Assembly: GCA_028679185.1 (NCBI GenBank)
Contig: JAJRBZ010000046.1
Coordinates: 1 to 64,000, forward strand
Source: Methanoregula sp.
GTDB taxonomy: Archaea; Halobacteriota; Methanomicrobia; Methanomicrobiales; Methanospirillaceae
Reading direction: 5' to 3'
DNA: 64,000 nt
This document shows positions 50,331-60,412 of this stretch, in pieces. Both the position numbers and the translations under genes were made by a program. How positions within the stretch are numbered: position 1 is the first letter of the stretch; the number at the start of each line of letters is the position of its first letter. The notes below the pieces were generated by a model that saw nothing but the letters and a program-made list of their open reading frames with translations, had not been told where the DNA came from and did no database searches.

Positions 50331-51860
50331 ATGATTACCATCCACCTCGATGGAGAGAGGATGGATGAAAGTGAGGGGAGCACGCTCAGGTCCATCCTCT
50401 CCCATCATCCACCTGGCTGTAGTGTGGGTATTATCCGGCAGTCAACTCAGGAACAGGCAAAAACAGGTTATCTTAAAATCAGCACTACGGCGGGTGAAGT
50501 ATCGATTGAGACTGCAGGAAGGAGCGCTGATTTCCTGGAATCCCCTGAAATTGTTGAGACACTCAACCTTCACTGGGGGGATCGTTATGCGACGGCGTTT
50601 GGACCCTTCCCTTCATCTCTTCATCCGCTGCGCAAACCCCATCTTTATGAACGGGGAGATGTGATCCTTGGTTGCGGGGGCTATGAACCGGCACGATCCT
50701 ACCTGATTTTCTCCAAAACCCGCCATTCTGCAGATCATGGCGCTGACGAAAGTGGCGGTGTCATCGGGAAAGTAATAAGTGGCAGGGCAGTGCTCGAACG
50801 CTGGTCAACCGGAGATCGTATTAATAAAATCGAGCCGGTCATCAGCTGGGCAGACACAAGCCGCTCTTATACCACAACTGATTTGAGCCTTATTCTGGAA
50901 GACGGAATGCAGATTGTAACCCGGGTAAATGTGATCGCTCAGGGATACACACCGGAACGAATTACAACTGAGGCCGCAGGTAGTGTCGAACACATGCTTC
51001 GTGCACTTCAGTCCGGGAGGTTTACTGTGGGACGGGCAACGAGCACATTTATTCTCGATCCCCGACTTGCTGGTACTCCGGATATCGAAACGGAATTCCG
51101 CCGCCCCCGCAGGGAGGGAACCGTTACTGTCAGGACCCAGGGGAAACTGGAAGGGGGTATCTATATTTACCGTGATGACGTCCCCAGCAGTCTTGTCCAC
51201 AGTGTTGTTGGACAGGTAGTTCATGGCATTGAACTCGTAAAACTTGCAAAAGAGCAGGATATCCTCGCTATCAGTGTTCTGCCACAGCGGATTGACCTTC
51301 TCGGTCTTCCCCTGATTAAGGCAAAAGAGATCATTTCGGCACAGGAAATAATGTTTGAAGCCGACAAGGACGGCGGTGAGAGAATTGTGGTATCGCAGGA
51401 GCCCGGTAACACGCTGGATGTCCTCAAGGAGAAAAGAGTTGCCGTAACGACTGCTCCACTGGAAAAAGTGATAGATATTACGCTGGATGATGAAAAAGCA
51501 CCGGTCAGTTGTGATATATTCCGAAGGATTACCGGGCTGAAGGAACACGATGCCGGTATGCTGCCCGTCTTTTTTAAATTCGATGATGTCGTCCTGTTCA
51601 AGTCACCGATTCCCCCGGGCATAAAGATCAATCCTGAGAATCCGCCAAAAGATGAGGCCCCGGCAGCTTCTCTTGCAATCACTAATGATTCCCGCAAAGG
51701 TGCAGGACTTATAGGTGTCCGCCTGTCAGCGAATAAAGAGTTTGGTCCAACATCCGAGCCATTTGAAGGAACCAATATTATTGGGCGTGTTATCGATACT
51801 GAAAAACTGAAAAAAGTCAAGGAAAAGGAGAACGTATATATCAGGGAGATGAAGCAGTGA
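50331..51860 (+). CDS. Methanogenesis marker protein 3
   Basis: 509 aa; first gene after atwA; MITIHLDGERMDESEGSTLRSIL. Confidence 0.87.
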   Translation: MITIHLDGERMDESEGSTLRSILSHHPPGCSVGIIRQSTQEQAKTGYLKISTTAGEVSIETAGRSADFLESPEIVETLNLHWGDRYATAFGPFPSSLHPLRKPHLYERGDVILGCGGYEPARSYLIFSKTRHSADHGADESGGVIGKVISGRAVLERWSTGDRINKIEPVISWADTSRSYTTTDLSLILEDGMQIVTRVNVIAQGYTPERITTEAAGSVEHMLRALQSGRFTVGRATSTFILDPRLAGTPDIETEFRRPRREGTVTVRTQGKLEGGIYIYRDDVPSSLVHSVVGQVVHGIELVKLAKEQDILAISVLPQRIDLLGLPLIKAKEIISAQEIMFEADKDGGERIVVSQEPGNTLDVLKEKRVAVTTAPLEKVIDITLDDEKAPVSCDIFRRITGLKEHDAGMLPVFFKFDDVVLFKSPIPPGIKINPENPPKDEAPAASLAITNDSRKGAGLIGVRLSANKEFGPTSEPFEGTNIIGRVIDTEKLKKVKEKENVYIREMKQ

Positions 51861-52315
51861 ACGAATATACCCCGATTCTTGTAGGCACCGTTACAAAATA
51901 TGTTGTAGTAGAGTCGTTTGATATTACTCCGGCTGATCTTGCAGTACATGCCTACGAGATCTCACAGGGTGTGATGATTAAGGAGACCTGTTTTGGTCTA
52001 ATCATTAATGGGAAAGAGGATGAAGTTGACCGCATCATCGCAGAGCTCCGGAAAATTGATCCGGATCATATATTTATCAAAGACCGCGGGTTTCCCCCTG
52101 GAGATTCCCGCCGCTGCCGGGCGAACCTTGGCGGAGCGCGTCCGGGATATCATGGTATGGAGTACGAAATGACCGTCATCCCCTATGTCTCCCATGGACT
52201 CAAGGAACTTAAAAACCGCGATGAAAATACCATCCCTGCGCCGGAAAACCCCCGGGAGGATAAGACATTGGATATCTATAAACTCAAGAAAATGATCGAG
52301 GCACTGGAGTCCTGA
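51857..52315 (+). CDS. Methanogenesis marker protein 6
   Basis: 152 aa; RGFPPGDSRRCRANLGGARPGYHGMEYEM; GTG start overlaps upstream stop. Confidence 0.87.
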   Translation: MNEYTPILVGTVTKYVVVESFDITPADLAVHAYEISQGVMIKETCFGLIINGKEDEVDRIIAELRKIDPDHIFIKDRGFPPGDSRRCRANLGGARPGYHGMEYEMTVIPYVSHGLKELKNRDENTIPAPENPREDKTLDIYKLKKMIEALES

Positions 52316-52316
52316 C

Positions 52317-52763
52317 ATGGCAAAAATTTTTATCTATCCTTCAACGAGCCTGATCCTCTCCGATATGGTGGCGCGTTACGGTCATACCCCTCTTAGTTCT
52401 GCTGTCGCCATCCGCGAACGTATCCAGACAGCAGGTTTCGAATCAGCACCGCTCCAGATTACTCCAGAAGAGCCTAAAAAAGGTCTGAAGTGGGCTGCAG
52501 TCGAAGTGCCCAGTGGTGTCAGGGGGCGGATGGCCCTCTATGGTCCGATGATCGAAGAGTGTGAGGCGGCAATCATCATCAATCATGCAGACCTTTCTTT
52601 TGGGTGCATGGGATGTGCACGAACCAACGAACTGATTACATTCCTTGTCCGGCAGAAGGATGTCCCGAGGCTTGATCTTACCTACCCGAAAAATGAGGAT
52701 GAAGGTTTGAAGTTTGTTGCTGCAATAAAACGGTTCCTCACCGGACTGGGAGGCAAACAATGA
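52317..52763 (+). CDS. Methanogenesis marker protein 5
   Basis: 148 aa; [35 protein letters not shown]. Confidence 0.87.
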   Translation: MAKIFIYPSTSLILSDMVARYGHTPLSSAVAIRERIQTAGFESAPLQITPEEPKKGLKWAAVEVPSGVRGRMALYGPMIEECEAAIIINHADLSFGCMGCARTNELITFLVRQKDVPRLDLTYPKNEDEGLKFVAAIKRFLTGLGGKQ

Positions 52764-53998
52764 CACCCCCGGTGCGGATCGCCCAGATTTCCTGCGGTCC
52801 GGAATACTCAGGCGTCCAGCATGAAATCGATGCCGCGGTAAAAGAGGTGAATGGAGAGATCTTCTATCCGGATATTGCGCTAAAGGATATCATGCGCGAT
52901 TTTAAAGCATACGGGCTTGATGTGCGAAGCCCTGATCTCAAACTTGCTATCTCACGTGCCAGAGCTCTTGTAGAAGGTCGGGTTGAGGCCGATGCAGTCT
53001 TTATTGCCACCTGTTTCCGATGCGCCGAAGCGGCCATTGTAAGAAACGAACTCAGGCGTTATATACACGAAAATTCGAAGCTTCCTGTCGTTAGTTACTC
53101 CTTTACTGAGCGGACTACTTCAGGGACACTCCTCACCCGTATGGAAGCCCTTACTACAATTGCCCGCAGGCGGGCGCTGCTTGCCCGTGAAACTCAGCAG
53201 GGGCTTACGCTTGGACTTGACTCAGGTTCCGCCACAACCAAAGCTATAGTGATGAAGGACAACGAAATCATAGGGACAGGGTGGCAGCCTACAATAGAGG
53301 TAATAAAAAGTGCACAGGACGTGATCAGTCATGCTCTCGAAGAAGCGGGTATAAAACGCGAAGAAATACAGGCAGTAGGAACTACCGGCTATGGGCGGTT
53401 CCTGGTTGGTAAACAGATTGGTGCTGACCTCATCCAGGAAGAGCTGACCGTGAACTCCAAGGGAGCAGTATTCCTTGCCCAAAGACAGCATGGGCCGGCA
53501 ACTGTTATCGATATCGGAGGGATGGACAACAAAGCGATATCTGTTATGGATGGTATTCCCGGTACGTTTACGATGGGGGGTATCTGTGCAGGGGCAAGCG
53601 GCAGGTTTCTCGAATTGACGGCGAAACGGCTCGGAGTGGAAATTACTGAGCTCGGTCCACTCGCCATGAAAGGGTTGGGAAATCGCGTTCCGATGAACAG
53701 TTATTGTATCGTCTTTGGCACACAGAGTCTGGTGAATGCCCTTGCCACTGGCAGCACAAGGGAGGATGTTGCTGCAGCTGCCTGCCATAGTGTCGCAGAG
53801 CAGGTCTTCGAACAACAATTGCAGGAAGTTGATATCAAGGAGCCGGTGCTTATGGTTGGGGGTACATCTCTTATTGAGGGACTTGTATACGCGATGGGTG
53901 AACTTCTCCAGACACAGATAATGGTTCCACCCTATTCACAGTATATCGGTGCGGTTGGATCCGCACTCCTTGCATCAGGATTTATAAAGGACGATTAG
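52760..53998 (+). CDS. Methanogenesis marker protein 15 (BadF/BcrA-type ATPase fold)
   Basis: 412 aa; [58 protein letters not shown]. Confidence 0.9.
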   Translation: MTPPVRIAQISCGPEYSGVQHEIDAAVKEVNGEIFYPDIALKDIMRDFKAYGLDVRSPDLKLAISRARALVEGRVEADAVFIATCFRCAEAAIVRNELRRYIHENSKLPVVSYSFTERTTSGTLLTRMEALTTIARRRALLARETQQGLTLGLDSGSATTKAIVMKDNEIIGTGWQPTIEVIKSAQDVISHALEEAGIKREEIQAVGTTGYGRFLVGKQIGADLIQEELTVNSKGAVFLAQRQHGPATVIDIGGMDNKAISVMDGIPGTFTMGGICAGASGRFLELTAKRLGVEITELGPLAMKGLGNRVPMNSYCIVFGTQSLVNALATGSTREDVAAAACHSVAEQVFEQQLQEVDIKEPVLMVGGTSLIEGLVYAMGELLQTQIMVPPYSQYIGAVGSALLASGFIKDD

Positions 53999-54580
53999 AT
54001 GCTTGCTATTGAGTACTTCGAAGTGGAATGTCCGGAACCGTCGGGTGCTGCGTATTACAAGCAAATTACGAACGTTGTCCTGCTTGACCACAATCTTCTG
54101 AGAGTTATCCATAAACTCCATGTTTATATCGATCCGAAGGTGCCGATATTTATCGCAGTGGGTATATTAAAAAAGATAACTACGCGTGTCCGCGTCGGAG
54201 ATTTTGCCAATGTAAATCCATTGGAGGGGAAAATTACACTCGTCATTTCCGATGAGACCTACCTTGCTCCCATGCTTAAAATTTTCTGGCAAAAATTTGG
54301 CAAAGACCACGTAGAACAGCCAGACCGTTTCACGGTCATCCTGTATGATATCCGGGTGGATCCCCAAGAACTTGAAGATATCATAGTAGCCGATCCAAGC
54401 GAGTCCCTCTATAATGATCTTATTTACGCATTCAGACTCATCGCTCCGGAGGGCTTCCGAATCCGGAGCGAGATCTTCAGCAACGAAAAATTCTCATTTG
54501 TGGCAAGTGAGAACCCCCTTCCGGAGAATATCAATGCAATTATCCGGGATAAATTTGCGCTCATGGGTGAAGTGCCATGA
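53999..54580 (+). CDS. Methanogenesis marker protein 17
   Basis: 193 aa; operon position and MLAIEYFEVECPEPSGAAYYKQI. Confidence 0.86.
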   Translation: MLAIEYFEVECPEPSGAAYYKQITNVVLLDHNLLRVIHKLHVYIDPKVPIFIAVGILKKITTRVRVGDFANVNPLEGKITLVISDETYLAPMLKIFWQKFGKDHVEQPDRFTVILYDIRVDPQELEDIIVADPSESLYNDLIYAFRLIAPEGFRIRSEIFSNEKFSFVASENPLPENINAIIRDKFALMGEVP

Positions 54581-55515
54581 CTCTCGTCCCGATTACTTAT
54601 AAGGGAGGGATTTACCAGCATGACATCATCATCGACCTGATTGAAGATCTCGGGGGATATATTGTCCAAAAACACGTGATTGCTGCAGAAGTCGTTCTGC
54701 AGTGCTTCGTTCCCCGTGACGATATTGCGCTTATTCGCCAGATTACTAAACCTCTTTTCGGCGAAGTGACCGATTCACCACTTGTCGGTACAGAAATTGC
54801 AATCGTCAGTATGAGCCTGGAGATCCATCACCTGCCACATCCATCGTGCGATATCGCAGAATATGTCCGACGGATCGGGGCAAAAAGTAACATGGTCAGT
54901 CTTGCACGGGGCCCGGGTAAGCGGATTGCCGGTTTAAATGATGAGGAACGTGATGTCATCAACGAACACGATATTGCAGTTTATCTGCTGGGCAATTTTG
55001 AAACCTGTATTGAATATAAAATGCCCACTCTCCGGAGAGGGATTGACGTGCCGATCGTGGTCTGCGGGGGTCCTGACAAAGAAATCCTCAAAAAGATTAT
55101 AAATCCACCGGTGGAGGGTTACGTCGGAAATGTCGGGAGATTCATGCACCGGACCAAGGAATCAGATGAACTCGAAAAACTTGATGAAGTCATTGCCGAA
55201 ATCACGCGGGTGCTTGAAAAAAAGCGTGAAGCCATTTCAAAAGACCCCCTTTCTGTTTCTCCTGCCAGACTTATGGATTTGATTAAGGAACATGTACCTG
55301 CTATCCATGAGGTTACATCACCGACCCCGCTCACCGTGCAGATGACCGGGCTTCGGGTTAAGCTTCCTTATGACACATTTGCAGCCGATATGAGAAATAT
55401 AGAGATTGAAGACGGAATAACACTCGGGGATGTATGTGATGTTGTCCCTTCACGAATGCGGGATTATATACTGTTAAAAATCCTGCCATTCTCTGAAACC
55501 AACACGGTGATATAA
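54577..55515 (+). CDS. Methanogenesis marker protein 7
   Basis: 312 aa; MTLVPITYKGGIYQHDIIIDLIEDLGGYIVQKHVI. Confidence 0.87.
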   Translation: MTLVPITYKGGIYQHDIIIDLIEDLGGYIVQKHVIAAEVVLQCFVPRDDIALIRQITKPLFGEVTDSPLVGTEIAIVSMSLEIHHLPHPSCDIAEYVRRIGAKSNMVSLARGPGKRIAGLNDEERDVINEHDIAVYLLGNFETCIEYKMPTLRRGIDVPIVVCGGPDKEILKKIINPPVEGYVGNVGRFMHRTKESDELEKLDEVIAEITRVLEKKREAISKDPLSVSPARLMDLIKEHVPAIHEVTSPTPLTVQMTGLRVKLPYDTFAADMRNIEIEDGITLGDVCDVVPSRMRDYILLKILPFSETNTVI

Positions 55516-55988
55516 TGGAAAAAACAACGAAAGAGGAATTTGAGGAGCGCCTTGCACAGATTGTAGCGCGTGGAGCAGATGCCACTGCTGATGAGTGGAT
55601 GCAGGAGATTGAAGAGGAGTATGGCCGCGTTCCACTCATCTTTAAACGGATGGGAGAACGCCCGGAGGTACTTATCTCCCATCTTCTTTACAAGGGTACC
55701 GTTGCCCAGACCAGCCCGCTCGATCCAAAGTATGTCGAACTTATCAGTCTTGCTGTCGGAGCGGCACTAAAATGCCCGCACTGTACCGGATATCACATGC
55801 AGGCATCTCTCAAAATGGGCGCTAGCAGGGAAGAGATCCTCGAGGTAATACTGCTGGCTGGTATGATTTCCAACTCATCGGTGCTCGCAAACTCATACCG
55901 TATCTTCGACGAGAAACTGGAACGGTGTTTACCCTGTGAACCGAAGGATGCGAATGCAGTACAGACAAAGAAAAAAAAGCGCGGTTAA
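55515..55988 (+). CDS. AhpD/carboxymuconolactone decarboxylase family protein
   Basis: AALKCPHCTGYHMQASLKMGASREEILEV; ATG overlaps mmp7 stop (TAATG). Confidence 0.9.
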   Translation: MEKTTKEEFEERLAQIVARGADATADEWMQEIEEEYGRVPLIFKRMGERPEVLISHLLYKGTVAQTSPLDPKYVELISLAVGAALKCPHCTGYHMQASLKMGASREEILEVILLAGMISNSSVLANSYRIFDEKLERCLPCEPKDANAVQTKKKKRG

Positions 55989-56161
55989 AAAGAGATGAAA
56001 TAAGGATATGCGGCAGAAAGGACCTGCCTGTTTTTTTTAGGATCATTGATATTAATTTTATACTGAATAGAATTCTATAAATGTTGACCCCAAACAAAAT
56101 TATGTGAGATATTTCTGAATGGTCAAGCATTAAAAAACCTGTTCAGGAAAACGGACATATC

Positions 56162-57511
56162 ATGAAATCCATCATTCTTGCCGGGGGTATCGGTACCAGA
56201 CTCTGGCCGCTCTCCCGGGAGTATTATCCCAAGCAGTTCATGCTGCTTAACGGTAAATCGCTTTTTCAGAAGACATATGAGCGGGCAAGCCGGCTCTCGG
56301 AACCGGACGAGATATATGTAGTGACCAACGAAATCCACAAGTATCTCGCCCGTAACCAGGTTGAGGAGATTGGATACAATATTTCTGATAATAACTTCCT
56401 CGCAGAACCGGAAGGGAAAAACACATTACCTGCAATCGCCTGGGCAATGCAGCGTATCCGGACAATCTCTCCTTTTGCCACAGCAGTAGTATTCCCAAGT
56501 GATCACCTGCTTGGGGATACTGCAATCGACCAGATCAGGGCGGCGGAACCGTTGTCAGGGAAAAATCTTGTCACGTTCGGTATTAAACCCACCTTCCCCC
56601 ATACCGGGTATGGATATATAAAGCCGGGAAAAGCGCTTATTACAGGAGCCGTTGTTGACGAGTTCAAAGAAAAGCCCGATGAAAAAACAGCAAAAGAATA
56701 TGTCCGGAAGGGTTATCTCTGGAACAGCGGGATATTTCTCCTCTCCGCTGACTGTTTTTTTGAGGAACTGAAAAAATACCGCATGGATCTTTTCAATGCA
56801 TTTGCCGGTGAATGCATTGCGGATTACCGGAATCTTGAATCTATCTCTATTGATTACGGGCTGCTTGAACATTCAAAAAGAGTTGCTGTTGTCACTCTTG
56901 AAACCGAGTGGAGTGATCTGGGAACATTCAAGGCCCTCTATGACAGCGAAGAGCATGACAAAGATGGTAATGTTGGCAATGCTGAGTACTTTTCAGCAAA
57001 AAATAATTTTGTGCATGCCTCCGGTAAACATGTCGGACTGATTGGGGTTCATGATCTCATTGTCGTTGATACTTCCGATGCCCTCCTTATCTGCGACAAC
57101 CGGCACACGGAGCAGGTAAAACAGCTTGTCAACAGGTATAATGAGTGTAATGATCCAGTAACCAAATTCCACAGGCAGGTGCACCGCCCCTGGGGATCTT
57201 ACACGGTTCTTGAAGAGACTGAAATCTATAAAATCAAACGAGTAAGTGTCAAGCCCGGACAGAAACTCTCCCTTCAGCTCCATCATCACCGGAGTGAGCA
57301 TTGGGTTGTTGTAAGTGGAACCGCTGAAGTTGAACTTAATGGAGAAACTAAGTTACTCAGGCAGGGTGAGAGCACTTTTGTACGCAGTGGTATGAGGCAC
57401 CGGTTAAAAAACCCGGGCATCATCCCGCTTGAAGTCATAGAGGTCCAGCTTGGTGAATACCTTGAAGAGGATGACATTGTCAGATTCGATGATGAATATG
57501 GCAGAAAATAA
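56162..57511 (+). CDS. manC: Mannose-1-phosphate guanylyltransferase / mannose-6-phosphate isomerase
   Basis: SIILAGGIGTRLWPLSREYYPKQFM; cupin C-terminus VHRPWGSYTVLEETEIYKIKRVSVKPGQKLSLQLHHHRSEHW. Confidence 0.96.
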   Translation: MKSIILAGGIGTRLWPLSREYYPKQFMLLNGKSLFQKTYERASRLSEPDEIYVVTNEIHKYLARNQVEEIGYNISDNNFLAEPEGKNTLPAIAWAMQRIRTISPFATAVVFPSDHLLGDTAIDQIRAAEPLSGKNLVTFGIKPTFPHTGYGYIKPGKALITGAVVDEFKEKPDEKTAKEYVRKGYLWNSGIFLLSADCFFEELKKYRMDLFNAFAGECIADYRNLESISIDYGLLEHSKRVAVVTLETEWSDLGTFKALYDSEEHDKDGNVGNAEYFSAKNNFVHASGKHVGLIGVHDLIVVDTSDALLICDNRHTEQVKQLVNRYNECNDPVTKFHRQVHRPWGSYTVLEETEIYKIKRVSVKPGQKLSLQLHHHRSEHWVVVSGTAEVELNGETKLLRQGESTFVRSGMRHRLKNPGIIPLEVIEVQLGEYLEEDDIVRFDDEYGRK

Positions 57512-57774
57512 AAATTCCTCCTGATAATTCCTCGTTCAATGGAAAAAACCTGACCTGATCGACCAGAAAAAATAATTCATGCATTCATCTGGCAATTGCA
57601 GACTGTGATCGAATACTAACCGATAGCCTTGCAGTGGCATCACGCATGATTATCCTGCCACGCAGATGCCTCTGAGGACATCATAAAAAACGCCCGTAAG
57701 ACAGGGTTCTGAAATACAGCCCATAAATCGCTATATGTCAGAAAGGATTATACTAACTGCAAAAACCGGGTTTC

Positions 57775-59619
57775 TCATTTTCTTTTTTCGTTTTTACGGT
57801 GTTTTAATGCATATTGGTTGGTATCTCGGTCGTCAGCAGATATCAGGCACTGACTGCCGTTCCCGATTAGATCTGTTCTATCCGCAGCTTTGATTCCTTC
57901 AATAATTAATTTCCTGTTTTTGGGATCCCTATAGTGCATAAGTGCACGCTGAATCTTCTTTTCATGACCTTTTGGTACGTGAACCGGTTCAAGAGTGAAA
58001 GGGTTAAGACCGGTATAATACATGCAGGTCGAAACACTCATTGGTGTCGGTGTGAAGTCCTGCACCTGCTCAGTATAGAGCCGGTGGTCACGGATATAGA
58101 CTGCCAGCTCGACCATATCACTGACAGAACAGCCGGGATGTCCTGACATGAAATAGGGAAGGAGATAGTGCCGTTTCTTTTTGCCCCGCTGCAATGATTC
58201 AAATCGTTCGCAGAACCGATCAAAAACTTCACGACCGGGTTTGTTCATACTATCCGTGACTTTTTTTACGATATGTTCCGGTGCGACCTTGAGATGTCCG
58301 GACACATGATTATCTACTATCATCTCAAGATAGCCGGAACCATCTGCAAGCGCCAGATCATAGCGAATACCCGAACCAATAAAGACCTTTTTAACACCGG
58401 GAATTTCACGGACTTTTTTAAGGAGTTCAACCTGATGCCGGTGACTCGTATTCAGGTTTTTGCAGGCCGGGCGGCAGTTTCTTTCCCGACAGGCACCATA
58501 TTTTTCCCAGAGATCGCATGAGAGGCAGTACATATTAGCGGTCGGACCTCCGATATCCTGCACGATACCTTTGAATCCGGGCATCCTGGTCATGCGGATT
58601 ACTTCACGGATGACAGATGCACTGCTCCGGCTCTGGATAATCCTGCCCTGGTGATGGGTCAGGGCACAGAACGAGCAGGCACCGAAGCACCCGCGGTGAC
58701 TCGTCACGGAAAACTGCACCGGTTCAAGTGCGGGGACTGGTTGTGTATATGAAGAGTGTGCACGGCGGGAGAAAGGCAGATCATAGATGAGATCGAGCTC
58801 TTTTGCAGATAATGGAATCGCAGGAGGATTCTGGATGACAACGGTCTTTGGGTGAGGTTGTGCCACTATCCTGCCCCGAACGGGATCCTGCTCATGATAA
58901 TGCATAGCAAATGCACGAGCGTATGTAGTTTTGTCCTGTGCAACCGCAGTGAATCCGGGGAGTTCGATAATCCCATCCGGTCGTTTACTGCGCCATGTTG
59001 CAAGGTCCATGGTGAATGCGGTACCCCTGACATCCTGTATTGATTCAATCGTTTCACCGGCAGCAAGCCGCGTCGCAATCTCCACTGCCTGCTTCTCTCC
59101 CATGCCAAAAATCAGAAGATCTGCCGGGGAGTCCGCAAGTATCGACTGACGGACGCGGTCCTGCCAGTAATCGTAATGAGCAAATCTTCTCAGGCTTGCC
59201 TCGATACCCCCGATGATAATCGGCGTGTAAGGGAATAATTCGTGTACCCGATGGGTATAGACGATTGTTGCACGATCAGGTCGTTTAGGGATCCCGGCTG
59301 GAGAATAGACATCAACACTACGCCGTTTAAGATTGGGAGTAAAATTATTCACCATGGAGTCGACGTTTCCCGAAGATATCCCGAAGAACAGTCGCGGGGT
59401 TCCAAAAACAGTGAAATCCATAGCAGTTTTCCAGTCGGGCTGGGCGATGATGCCAACTGTAAAACCGGCTTCCCACAGCACCCTTCCAATCAGAGCAGTC
59501 CCAAAGGAGGGGTGATCAACATATGCATCACCGCTCACAAGGATTATATCAAATTGCCGGATCCCAAGCTTATCCCTCTCAATGGCAGACATTGGGAGAT
59601 ACTTTGGCTGGCTGGTCAT
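57775..59619 (-). CDS. YgiQ-family radical SAM protein
   Basis: [27 protein letters not shown]-like N-terminus; [16 protein letters not shown] radical-SAM motif. Confidence 0.95.
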   Translation of the reverse strand: [614 protein letters not shown]

Positions 59620-59668
59620 ACCTAGAATAAAAGAGCCTGGTGAATATTCTGCTCACTAAAAAGAACAT

Positions 59669-60262
59669 TCATGATGGACGGTGGCCGGTCAGGTCCCGGA
59701 TAATTTCTGCAAGTCCTCCCGGGAGATCTTCCGTATCATCAAATTTTTCGTCACCATAGGGTTCTTCCTCATTTTTACTTTCATCATCAATATCAGTTTT
59801 ACCCGGATAGAGTGTTTCCTCCTCTTTTCCCAGTATTGGAAGATGGACCTGGGTTTTTTTATCAAACTCACGCCGTGCAGAAAGACCGGTAAATTCAAAA
59901 ATAACCGCTTCAACAATAAGATATGTTATTGCTTTTTCACGAAGACAGCCCGTAAGGGCATGCCCGGAACGACCCACCGAAGCATGATAATGAACATGAG
60001 GACCGTCTTCGCCAGGATAGATGGTCCCTACACCAAAGACTTCCCAACCCCCCTCAAACATAACAAAATGAGGGACCGGAGGAATTACCGGTACTTCAGG
60101 TCCGGTAACCATTCTCCCGTTCATCAGGGCGCCAAGGAAAAGGATGGACCCGACATGGATGCCTTTGTCATATATGAACTGGCGGAGTGAAATCAGCATA
60201 TCTTCGCCATTATCGATCCTCACGACAAAGACCCTTCCGAGCTGACCCTCCGTATATTGCAT
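59669..60262 (-). CDS. PPC/DUF296 domain DNA-binding-like protein with acidic C-terminal tail
   Basis: GPHVHYHASVGRSGHALTGCLREKA; tail DDESKNEEEPYGDEKFDDTEDL. Confidence 0.85.
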   Translation of the reverse strand: MQYTEGQLGRVFVVRIDNGEDMLISLRQFIYDKGIHVGSILFLGALMNGRMVTGPEVPVIPPVPHFVMFEGGWEVFGVGTIYPGEDGPHVHYHASVGRSGHALTGCLREKAITYLIVEAVIFEFTGLSARREFDKKTQVHLPILGKEEETLYPGKTDIDDESKNEEEPYGDEKFDDTEDLPGGLAEIIRDLTGHRPS

Positions 60263-60412
60263 ATAATCAGATACCTTTTTTGGTATTCATATGGTTTGTG
60301 CGGATTTATATTTTCTATGACTGCTCAAATTACTATCAAATCCAAACCATGTGTCGCCAAATTGCGACTTGTTCATGACTATAACTATCCGGAATTTGTG
60401 AAGTCGGGGGCC

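Noticed and set aside
50805-51548. 247-aa minus-strand ORF inside mmp3
   Set aside because: Antisense shadow ORF of methanogenesis marker 3; no domain signal
53222-53818. 198-aa minus-strand ORF inside mmp15
   Set aside because: Antisense to a confident coding gene; no motif
57512-57774. Intergenic DNA between manC and the radical SAM gene as a tRNA or ncRNA
   Set aside because: No cloverleaf, no convincing stems and no small ORF
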